A stretch of 64,000 bases of DNA from Lysobacter sp. BMK333-48F3 (lineage in GTDB: Bacteria; Pseudomonadota; Gammaproteobacteria; Xanthomonadales; Xanthomonadaceae): the NCBI RefSeq assembly GCF_019733395.1, contig NZ_JAIHOO010000001.1, positions 248,001-312,000 of the forward strand. Reading direction: 5' to 3'. Positions 53,012 to 60,835 of the stretch are shown here, in pieces (position 1 is the first letter of the stretch; each line of letters starts with the position of its first letter). A model generated the notes under the pieces. It made no database searches. It was not told where the DNA came from and saw only the letters and a list, made by a program, of their open reading frames with translations. A program made the position numbers and the translations under genes.

Positions 53012-53983
53012 TCAGGCCACCGCGTTCTCGATCCGCAGCCAGTCCGCCTCGCCGATCCGCCCGGCCAGTTCCAGCGCCTGCAGGTTCTGCCGCAGCTGAT
53101 CGCTGCGGCTGGCGCCGAGGATCACGCTGGACACATGCGGGTTGCGCAGGCACCAGGCGATCGCCAGCGGCGCCGGCGGCTCGCCGAGTTCGCGCGCGAT
53201 CGCCGCGAAGGCCTCGACCCGGGCCAGCCGGCGCTGCTCCGAGCCGCCGACCACCAGCCGCTGCAGCCAGGCGGTATCGGCCAGGCCGAGCCGGCCCTGA
53301 CCGGAGAAGCCGTCGCGGTATTTGCCGCTGAGCAGGCCCGAAGCCAACGGCGACCAGGTGGTGGTGCCCAGGCCCAGCTCGGCGTACAGCGGCGCGTATT
53401 CCAGTTCGACCCGCTCGCGGTGCAGCAGGTTGTACTGCGGCTGCTCCATGGTCGGCGGATGCAGGTGCTGGGTGCGGGCGATCTTGTGCGCTTCGCGGAT
53501 CGACGCCGCCGGCCACTCCGAGGTGCCCCAGTACAGCACCTTGCCCTGCCGGATCAGGCCGTCCATCGCCCACACCGTTTCCTCGATCGGCACGTCCGGA
53601 TCGGGGCGATGGCAGTAGTACAGATCCAGGTGCTCGACCTGCAGTCGGCGCAGCGCATCGTGGCAGGCTTCGACCACGTGCTTGCGCGACAGGCCCTTCT
53701 GGGTCGGAAGCGGGTCCTCGACCGAACCGAACATGACCTTGCTCGACACGCAGTAGCCGTCGCGCGGCAGGCGCAACTGCGCCAGCGCCTGCCCCATCAC
53801 CCGCTCGGCCTCGCCGTTGGCGTAGCCCTCGGCGTTGTCGAAGAAATTGATCCCGTGGTCCCAGGCGGTGGCGATCAGCTCGCGGGCCAGATCGGCGCCG
53901 ATCTGGCTGCCGAAGGTGACCCAGGCGCCGAACGACAGCGCCGACAATTGCAGCCCGGACGAACCCAGTCGACGATATTGCAT
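53012..53983 (-). CDS. aldo/keto reductase, potassium-channel beta-subunit-like
   Basis: 323 residues, ATG at 53983. AKR signatures: INFFDNAEGYANGEAERVMG (active-site Asp, Tyr), SSKV (Lys), HLDLYYCHRPD (His), then GTSEW and GLLSGKYRDGF; VILGASRSDQLRQNLQAL binds NADPH. Closest in type to the Kv-beta-like bacterial AKRs such as YghZ. Substrate: probably small aldehydes. Confidence 0.94.
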   Translation of the reverse strand: MQYRRLGSSGLQLSALSFGAWVTFGSQIGADLARELIATAWDHGINFFDNAEGYANGEAERVMGQALAQLRLPRDGYCVSSKVMFGSVEDPLPTQKGLSRKHVVEACHDALRRLQVEHLDLYYCHRPDPDVPIEETVWAMDGLIRQGKVLYWGTSEWPAASIREAHKIARTQHLHPPTMEQPQYNLLHRERVELEYAPLYAELGLGTTTWSPLASGLLSGKYRDGFSGQGRLGLADTAWLQRLVVGGSEQRRLARVEAFAAIARELGEPPAPLAIAWCLRNPHVSSVILGASRSDQLRQNLQALELAGRIGEADWLRIENAVA

Positions 53984-54051
53984 GGCGGCGCTCCGCGGAT
54001 CGGCGATTGCGGGCATGCTACGCCCACGGACGTAAAGGCGAAGGACGGCTT

Positions 54052-55005
54052 GTGGCGAAATCGGGCATTCGAATCCTGCCGGCGGCGCTGATCGCGATCG
54101 CGGTCGCGTTGTTGGGTTGGCAGCTATGGCGCGCGAAAGCGCCGCCACCGGCGGGCCCGGCCGAGCCGGCGCAGACCGCGGACCCGGCGCCCGCCGGCGA
54201 GGACGCGGCCGGCGCGCCGGCCGCGACGCAGGCCGAGCGCAAGATCCAGCCCAGCCGCGGCCCGGCCTATCGCAATCCGCAGTTGGCCGATCTCAAGCAA
54301 CGCGCCGACGGCGGCGACAGCCGCGCCGCCTGCGAACTCGGCGTCGACCTGCTGCGCTGCGTCGACCTGACTCCGGCCGAGCAGGTGCTGGCCAATGCCG
54401 AAGCCAATTCGCGCACCCAGATGCCGGCCGAGCAGCGCGCCTACCACGAACGCACGGTCAACCGGGCGCGGCAGTTGTTGGCCGAGTGCCGCAACGCCCC
54501 CGAGGACGCCTGGCACCAGGGCAATCACTACCTGCGCCAGGCGGCGCTGGCCGGCGAACCGGAGGCGATGTACCGCTATGCGCGTGGCGATTCGGTGCTG
54601 GCCGACTACTCGCGCATGGCCACGCCGGAGTTCGACCGCTGGCGCGCCGAGGCCGGCAACATGCTGCAACTCTCGTTCGAGGCCGGCTATCTGCCCTCGG
54701 TATTCGACCTGATGGTCGCCTACAGCGACAACTCGTCGCCGATCGCCGGGCTGGTGGCGAACGACCCGACCAAGGCGCGGGCGATGCGGCTGCTGGTCGG
54801 CCGCCTGGCGGGCAAGAACGCCGATCCGCCGGAGGCCCGCTACGCCGCGCTGGAACCGGCAGCCGCGGCGCTGGCGGCGCAATGGCAGCGCGATTACTTC
54901 CCCACGGTCAAACCGCCGCTGCAGCGCTTGCCGCGGATCATGCCGGGCGGCTTCGCGACCCTGTTCTCCGAAGACAACGCCGGACCGCCCTGTTCGCAAC
55001 CCTGA
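54052..55005 (+). CDS. hypothetical membrane-anchored helical-repeat protein
   Basis: 317 residues from a GTG at 54052 with AAGGA upstream. An N-terminal membrane helix (about 8-25), an Ala/Pro linker, then a helical domain (LADLKQRADGGDSRAACELG, LRQAALAGEPEAMYRYARGD) that resembles Sel1-like repeats in parts. Probably periplasmic. Function unknown. Confidence 0.65.
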   Translation: MAKSGIRILPAALIAIAVALLGWQLWRAKAPPPAGPAEPAQTADPAPAGEDAAGAPAATQAERKIQPSRGPAYRNPQLADLKQRADGGDSRAACELGVDLLRCVDLTPAEQVLANAEANSRTQMPAEQRAYHERTVNRARQLLAECRNAPEDAWHQGNHYLRQAALAGEPEAMYRYARGDSVLADYSRMATPEFDRWRAEAGNMLQLSFEAGYLPSVFDLMVAYSDNSSPIAGLVANDPTKARAMRLLVGRLAGKNADPPEARYAALEPAAAALAAQWQRDYFPTVKPPLQRLPRIMPGGFATLFSEDNAGPPCSQP

Positions 55006-55045
55006 CAGGCGCGCTGGCCGACGCCCGCAACGCCGCCGCGCCGTC

Positions 55046-55680
55046 TGCAGGAGCAGCGTAAGCCGCGACCGGGGACGCGCAGAGCATCCCTCGCCTGCGT
55101 CGCCGACCGACGCCGTGCACCATCGCGCGCCGCCACCGCCCAAGGGGTAGGAGCGACGCAAGTCGCGACCGCGCCGCTTCGGCGTCGACGCCGCTGGCCG
55201 GAAATCCTCGCGTCTCCGGTCGCGGCTTACGCCGCTCCTACAAGAGCTACCCCTTCGCCTGTAGGAGCGGCGTAAGCCGCGACCGGGGACGCGCAGCGCA
55301 TCCCTCGCCTGCGTCGCCGATCGACGCCGTGCACCACCGCGCGCCGCCACCGCCCAAGGGGTAGGAGCGACGCAAGTCGCGATCGCGCCGCTTCGGCATC
55401 GACGCCGCTGGCCGGAGGACGTCGCGTCTTCGGTCGCGGCTCACGCCGCTCCTACAAGAGCTACCCCTCGCCTGCAGGAGCGGCGTAAGCCGCGACCGGG
55501 GACGCGCAGAGCATCCCTCGCCTGCGTCGCCGACCGACGCCATGCACCACCGCGCGCCGCCACCGCCCAAGGGGCAGGAGCGACGCAAGTCGCGACCACG
55601 CCGCTTCGGCATCGACGCCGCTGGCCGGAGATCCTCGCGTCTTCGATCGCGGCTGACGCCGCTCCTACAGGGAGCGGTCG
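55046..55680. repeat. tandem array of about 214-bp units with REP palindromes
   Basis: Three near-identical copies (starting at about 55046, 55260 and 55473; period 213-214). Each holds GTAGGAGCGGCGTAAGCCGCGACC, an inner GTAGGAGCGACGCAAGTCGCGACC and an inverted REP GGTCGCGGCTTACGCCGCTCCTAC. Single REPs continue to about 55755. A plus/minus open frame running through it is a shadow. 55006-55860 has no gene. Confidence 0.85.
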
Positions 55681-55877
55681 GCGCGGGCGACGCGGTGCCG
55701 GCAGCCGGCGCGGTAGCCGGGTTGGCGCGGTCGCGACTTGCGTCGCTCCTACCCCGCTCCTGCCCCGCTCCTGCCTCGCTTCGGCTCGCGGCTTGCGGCC
55801 TGTCCCAATCGGGCGGTTGCGAAACGTTCTCATTCGCCGGGTATCGCCGAAGCTGACGTACAATCGCCGCACTTTCC

Positions 55878-56060
55878 TCCTCCGGGGAGTAGCCCACCCG
55901 CCGACGCGAGTCCGCGGGGGCATGCGTCAACACACTTGGCCAACCGGCCATGGCGCATGAGCGGCAGCCAGCAGGTCCGCGATCCGGCATTCCGGCGCGG
56001 CCGCCAGCCACCACGGGCAAGACCGAAGGCAGGCGTTGCGCGTAACCCGGGTCGGGCCGC
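55878..56060 (+). ncRNA. yybP-ykoY-family (manganese) riboswitch
   Basis: Conserved elements of the motif: CCGGGGAGTAGCCC (55883-55896) and CATGCGTCAACACACTTGGCC (55921-55941), in the right order and spacing, upstream of a GDT1-type manganese transporter. The 3' limit is my estimate. Predicts transcript or translation control by manganese. Confidence 0.75.
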
Positions 56061-56108
56061 GCGGCGTCCGCCTTCGCGTCCACGCGAATGCCCGACCCCG
56101 GAGTTTCC

Positions 56109-56699
56109 ATGGATCTGTCCTTCCTGCCGGCCTCGGTCGCCACCACCGCGGTCTCGACCGGCACCGTCGCGCTCGCCGAAATCGGCGACAAGACCCAGTT
56201 GCTGGCCCTGCTGCTCGCCGCCCGCTTCCGCAAGCCCTGGCCGATCATCGCCGGCATCCTGGTCGCGACCCTGCTCAATCACGCCCTGGCCGCCTGGTTC
56301 GGCACCCTGATCGCGCAGTGGCTGCGCCCGGAAATGCTGCGCTGGGTGGTCGCCGCCAGCTTCCTCGCGGTCGCCTTGTGGACCCTCAAGCCCGACCAGC
56401 TCGACGACGAGGAACCGCGCTTCTCCGCCCGCGGCGCCTTCCTCGCCACCACCATCGCCTTCTTCTTCGCCGAGATCGGCGACAAGACCCAGGTCGCGAC
56501 CGTGCTGCTGGCGACCCGCTACGAACCGCTGTGGGGCGTGATCGCCGGCACCACCGTCGGCATGCTGCTGGCCAACGTGCCGGTGGCCCTGCTCGGCAGC
56601 CGCTTCGCCGACCGTCTGCCGCTGAAGACCGCGCGCCTGCTGGCCGCGGCGGTGTTCGCCGCCCTCGCGATCTGGGTCGCCCTGCGCGGAATCGGCTGA
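56109..56699 (+). CDS. GDT1/UPF0016-family manganese exporter
   Basis: 196 residues, two homologous halves of three helices each, with EIGDKTQ at 24-30 and 122-128, the signature acid motif of the TMEM165/GDT1 family. Inner membrane; relatives export manganese (or calcium). The ATG at 56109 has CCGGAG upstream. Placed under a yybP-ykoY riboswitch, which fits manganese export. Confidence 0.93.
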   Translation: MDLSFLPASVATTAVSTGTVALAEIGDKTQLLALLLAARFRKPWPIIAGILVATLLNHALAAWFGTLIAQWLRPEMLRWVVAASFLAVALWTLKPDQLDDEEPRFSARGAFLATTIAFFFAEIGDKTQVATVLLATRYEPLWGVIAGTTVGMLLANVPVALLGSRFADRLPLKTARLLAAAVFAALAIWVALRGIG

Positions 56700-56788
56700 T
56701 TCCCGGCCGATTCCTGCCCCGGCGGGAGCCGCTCGCGCGGCTCTCGCGCTATGCTCGCGGCGACCGCAAACAGGGGAGTCGGGTAGGG

Positions 56789-57925
56789 ATGCACGGCATC
56801 GGCGGGAGGCTGCGCGGCGTGGTGCTGGCGCTGTTGGTGCGGCCCGACGAAATCATGCTCGAGATCGGCGCCGGCGGCGAGCTGCTGGTGGCGCGGCTGC
56901 GCGCGCTGCTGGCGGCGATGCTGCTGTTGCTGCCGCTGTTCAACGCGATCGGCGGCGGCAGCGTCAAGGAAACTCTGATCGGGCTGGGCGGGGCGATCTT
57001 CGTCAACGTGTTCTCGCAGTTGTGGCTGGCCCTGGCCCGGCGCCAGCGCCGCTACCGCTGGCTGCCCTTCGTCACCGCCGCCTTCGACGTCACCACCACC
57101 ACCCTGGTGCTGATCGCGCTGGCGGCGCAGCACCTGCCGGCCGGGCTCAACAGCCTGATCGTGTGGTGCGGCTATCTGTTCGCGATCCTGCTGACCGCGC
57201 TGCGCAGCGACGGCCGGGTGGCGCTGTTCGCCGGCCTGCTGGCCCTGGTCGAGTACGGCCTGCTGATCGTGGGCGTGTTCGCCGCGGCGACCTCGCCGGA
57301 AGACCTGCTGTCCAGCGACTACGGCGCGGTCACACTCGGCAGCCAGACCCAGCGCCTGGTGCTGCTGGCGATGATGACCGTGGCCACCTCGATGGTGGTG
57401 TACCGGATGCAGCGCCTGATCGAGATGTCCGGCACCGACGGCCTGACCCGGCTGCCGAACCGGACCTGGCTGACCCATCGCATCCCGCGCCTGTTCGACA
57501 CCGTGCGCCGCGACGGCGGCAGCCTGACTCTGGCGCTGATCGACCTGGACCACTTCAAGCGGATCAACGACGAGTACGGCCATCGCCTGGGCGACCGCAG
57601 CCTGCGCCACCTGGTCGCGGTGCTGCGCGAGCAGGCCGAGCCCAGCGAATGGCTGGTGCGGCTGTCCGGCGGCGAGTTCCTGCTGGTGATGCGCAAGCCG
57701 CTGGGCACGGCGTTCGAGGAGGTCGACGCGATCCGCCGCACCGTCGCCGAACGCCCGTTCGAACCCGGCCGCGGCGCCGAGCCGCTGTGGCTGAGCTTCA
57801 GCGCCGGCCTGGTGACCTTTCCGCAGGAAGGCGGCGACCTCTCGCGCCTGCTGCGCCGCGCCGACCAGCGCCTGCAGCGGGCCAAGCAGTCCGGGCGCAA
57901 TCGGGTCATGGCGCGGGATATCTGA
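56789..57925 (+). CDS. membrane GGDEF-domain protein with degenerate signature
   Basis: 378 residues. Six membrane helices fill about 35-200, then a GGDEF domain: DGLTRLPNR (217-225), LIDLDHFKRINDEYGH (251-265), then SGGEF at 293-297 in place of GGDEF. The third position (Asp/Glu, metal) is Gly, so catalytic activity is doubtful. The I-site is not clear. Possibly a c-di-GMP- or GTP-binding sensor. Stands alone after the exporter. Confidence 0.85.
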   Translation: MHGIGGRLRGVVLALLVRPDEIMLEIGAGGELLVARLRALLAAMLLLLPLFNAIGGGSVKETLIGLGGAIFVNVFSQLWLALARRQRRYRWLPFVTAAFDVTTTTLVLIALAAQHLPAGLNSLIVWCGYLFAILLTALRSDGRVALFAGLLALVEYGLLIVGVFAAATSPEDLLSSDYGAVTLGSQTQRLVLLAMMTVATSMVVYRMQRLIEMSGTDGLTRLPNRTWLTHRIPRLFDTVRRDGGSLTLALIDLDHFKRINDEYGHRLGDRSLRHLVAVLREQAEPSEWLVRLSGGEFLLVMRKPLGTAFEEVDAIRRTVAERPFEPGRGAEPLWLSFSAGLVTFPQEGGDLSRLLRRADQRLQRAKQSGRNRVMARDI

Positions 57926-58182
57926 ACCGAATCGCCGCAAACGGCACGGTCGGCTCGTCCGTCCGCGCCGCGGGCGGCATCGGCGCGCCGCCTGCGGGCC
58001 CGCCCGGCGTCGCCGGAATGGGCGCATCGTGCGCCGATCCGGCCCGGATCGAGCCCGGTTCGGGGCCGATTTTCGCGCTTCCGAGCCAGCCGCGGCTTGC
58101 CGCTGGCGCGGCCAGCCACTAGGCTGCGCCGACTATTAGAACGCTGACAAGCCGCCGGGGCTCCGGCGCCGGGGAGAGTGGA

Positions 58183-59481
58183 GTGGATTCGATCGTACGC
58201 GTGGGCTTCGGCCTGTTCGGTTTGGCGGTGCTGGTCGGCATCGCCTGGCTGTTTTCGGTCAACCGTCGTTCGGTGGACTGGAGGCTGGTGGTCACCGGCA
58301 TCAGCCTGCAGATCGCCTTCGCGGCCGTGGTGCTGCTGGTGCCGGGCGGCAAGGACGTGTTCGACGCGATCGGCAAGGGCTTCGTGCACGTGCTCGAGTT
58401 CGTCGGCGCCGGCTCGAAGTTCATCTTCGGCGACCTGATGGACGTCAGCAAATTCGGCTTCATCTTCGCCTTCCAGGTGCTGCCGACGATCATCTTCTTC
58501 TCCGCCCTGATGGGCGTGCTGTACCACCTGGGCGTGATGCAGGCGGTGGTGCGCGGCATGGCCTGGGCGATCACCAAGGTCATGCGCGTGTCCGGCGCCG
58601 AGACCACCAGCGTCTGCGCCAGCGTGTTCATCGGCCAGACCGAGGCGCCGCTGACCGTGCGGCCGTACATCCCGAAGATGACCGAGTCGGAGCTGATCAC
58701 GATGATGATCGGCGGCATGGCCCACATCGCCGGCGGCGTGCTCGCCGCCTACGTCGGCATGCTCGGCGCCGGCGACGCCGACGCCCAGGCTTTCTACGCC
58801 AAGCACCTGCTCGCCGCCTCGATCATGGCCGCGCCGGCCACCCTGGTGATCGCCAAGATCCTGGTGCCGGAAACCGGCGAGCCGCTGACCCGCGGCACGG
58901 TCAAGATGGAAGTCGAGAAGCACACCGCCAACGTCATCGACGCGGCCGCCGCCGGCGCCGGCGACGGCCTGCGCCTGGCGCTCAACATCGGCGCCATGCT
59001 GTTGGCCTTCATCGCCCTGATCGCCCTGGTCAACGCGCCGCTGACCTGGATCGGCGAGCAGACCGGCCTGGCCGCGGCGATCGGCAAGCCGACCGACCTG
59101 TCGACCCTGCTCGGCTTCGTGCTGGCGCCGATCGCCTGGGTGATCGGCACCCCGTGGGCCGACGCCAACGTGGTCGGCGGCCTGATCGGCGAGAAGGTCG
59201 TGCTCAACGAATTCGTCGCCTATACCCACCTGGCCGACATCGTCAACGGCAAGGTCGCCGGCGTCGCCCTCAGCGACGAGGGCCGCCTGATCGCCACCTA
59301 CGCCCTGTGCGGCTTCGCCAACTTCAGCTCGATCGCGATCCAGATCGGCGGCATCGGCGGGCTGGCCCCGGAGCGCCGCCAGGACCTGGCCCGGTTCGGC
59401 CTGCGCGCGGTGCTCGGCGGTTCGATCGCGACCTTCATGACCGCGACCATCGCCGGCGTGCTGACCCACTTCTCGGTCTGA
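58183..59481 (+). CDS. NupC-family nucleoside transporter
   Basis: 432 residues; GTG at 58183 with GGGGAG upstream. Concentrative nucleoside transporter (CNT) pattern: FGFIFAFQVLPTIIFFSALM, GAETTSVCASVFIGQTEAPL, TESELITMMIGGMAHIAGGV, CGFANFSSIAIQIGGIGGLA. Inner membrane, H+ or Na+ coupled. Four bases before the PfkB gene. Confidence 0.95.
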   Translation: MDSIVRVGFGLFGLAVLVGIAWLFSVNRRSVDWRLVVTGISLQIAFAAVVLLVPGGKDVFDAIGKGFVHVLEFVGAGSKFIFGDLMDVSKFGFIFAFQVLPTIIFFSALMGVLYHLGVMQAVVRGMAWAITKVMRVSGAETTSVCASVFIGQTEAPLTVRPYIPKMTESELITMMIGGMAHIAGGVLAAYVGMLGAGDADAQAFYAKHLLAASIMAAPATLVIAKILVPETGEPLTRGTVKMEVEKHTANVIDAAAAGAGDGLRLALNIGAMLLAFIALIALVNAPLTWIGEQTGLAAAIGKPTDLSTLLGFVLAPIAWVIGTPWADANVVGGLIGEKVVLNEFVAYTHLADIVNGKVAGVALSDEGRLIATYALCGFANFSSIAIQIGGIGGLAPERRQDLARFGLRAVLGGSIATFMTATIAGVLTHFSV

Positions 59482-59485
59482 GCGC

Positions 59486-60463
59486 ATGAGCCAGCCAGTT
59501 TCCGGCCGGGTCGTCGTGGTCGGCTCGTTCAACGTCGACCACGTCTGGTCGCTGCCGGCGCTGCCGCGCCCGGGCGAGACCCTGGCCGGCACCTACCACA
59601 CCGGCCCCGGCGGCAAGGGCTTCAACCAGGCCATCGCGGCGGTGCGCGCGGGCGCGCCGACCCGCTTCGTCTGCGCCCTCGGCGAGGACGCCGGCGGCCA
59701 GCTGGCGCGCGCGCTCGCCGCCGGCGACGGCCTGGAACTGCACGACCTGCGCAGCGATCTGCCGACCGGCACCGCCGGCATCTACGTCGACGCCGACGGC
59801 CGCAACAGCATCGTCATCGGCGCCGGCGCCAATGCCGAGCTGTCGCCGGCCTGGGTCCAGGCCCAGGCCGATGCGCTGGACGCGGCCCAGGTGGTGCTGA
59901 GCCAGTTGGAGACCCCGGTCGACTCGGCCTGCGCCGCGTTCGAACGCGGCCGCCGCGCCGGCGCCGTCGCCCTGCTCAATCCGGCCCCGGCCGACGCGGT
60001 CGCCAGCGACGCCTTGTGGGCGCTGGCCGACGTGATCACTCCGAACGAAACCGAGTTCTGCGCCCAACTGCGCCGCCGCTGCGGGATCGAACTCGATCCC
60101 GACGCCCTGGCCGGGCTCGACGACGCGGTCTTGCACGGCCATTGCCGCGCCCTGCTCGCGCACGGCAGCGTGGTGGTGACCCTGGGCAAGGCCGGCTGCT
60201 TCGTCTCCCATCCCGACGGCGCCCTGCGCGGCGACGTCCGTGCGCACTACCGCTGCCCTGCGGCTGAGGTGCGGGCGGTCGACACCACCGGCGCCGGCGA
60301 TGCCTTCAACGGCGCCCTCGCCGCTGCTCTGGCGCGCGACCCGTCGGCGGCGTTCGAACGCCATATCGCCTACGCCAGCCGCTACGCCGGCCTGTCCACC
60401 GAGCGCCCCGGCGCGGCCGCGGCGATGCCGCGCGACGCCGAGGTCCGGGCGCGGTTCGGCTGA
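59486..60463 (+). CDS. PfkB-family (ribokinase-like) sugar or nucleoside kinase
   Basis: 325 residues. GPGGKGFNQA (40-49), the N-terminal PfkB motif, and DTTGAGD at 266-272 with the catalytic Asp272. Probably phosphorylates ribose or a nucleoside taken up by the NupC-type transporter in the same operon. Confidence 0.93.
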   Translation: MSQPVSGRVVVVGSFNVDHVWSLPALPRPGETLAGTYHTGPGGKGFNQAIAAVRAGAPTRFVCALGEDAGGQLARALAAGDGLELHDLRSDLPTGTAGIYVDADGRNSIVIGAGANAELSPAWVQAQADALDAAQVVLSQLETPVDSACAAFERGRRAGAVALLNPAPADAVASDALWALADVITPNETEFCAQLRRRCGIELDPDALAGLDDAVLHGHCRALLAHGSVVVTLGKAGCFVSHPDGALRGDVRAHYRCPAAEVRAVDTTGAGDAFNGALAAALARDPSAAFERHIAYASRYAGLSTERPGAAAAMPRDAEVRARFG

Positions 60464-60553
60464 GGCCGCGGGGCGGGCGAACCACGGTCCGCAGCGCAGA
60501 TTCTGTCGCAGTCGGATTGTCGCGGCTCGCGCCGTAGGTTTCGCCGCAGCTGC

Positions 60554-60650
60554 GTTGTCGCGGTCGCGGCTTGCGCCGCTCCTACAAGGGGGCTCCGGCA
60601 CTACGCGATCTCCCTGTAGGAGCGGCGCGAGCCGCGACCGCGGGGACGCA
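60554..60650. repeat. inverted pair of REP palindromes
   Basis: GGTCGCGGCTTGCGCCGCTCCTAC (about 60562-60585) faces GTAGGAGCGGCGCGAGCCGCGACC (about 60616-60639). The rest of 60464-60835 has a Fur box and no gene. Confidence 0.85.
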
Positions 60651-60781
60651 CCCACGACGCAGGCTTCGCCTCCGAACCCGCTCCGGCCGCGCGCCGATGC
60701 AGCTAAGCATCTGAAAAAATTGGTGTTTCTTCCCTTCGAGGACGCACGTCCCCGGCCTCGGCCTCAGCCAAGCCTTGATTT

Positions 60782-60800
60782 GAGAATGGTTCGCATTAAC
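60782..60800. promoter_or_regulatory. Fur-like box upstream of TonB receptor
   Basis: GAGAATGGTTCGCATTAAC matches 13 of 19 bases of the Fur consensus and lies 36 bases before the start. Confidence 0.65.
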
Positions 60801-60835
60801 ATGCCAACCCTGTCGCAGTTCCCAGGCCCCCTTCG

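Noticed and set aside
55046-55680. Possible CRISPR array
   Set aside because: Units are about 214 bp long, made of REP palindromes, and have no short repeat/unique spacer pattern or cas gene.
55247-56278. 343-codon minus-strand open frame
   Set aside because: Runs through the REP array and the riboswitch; contains repeated REP-encoded peptides.
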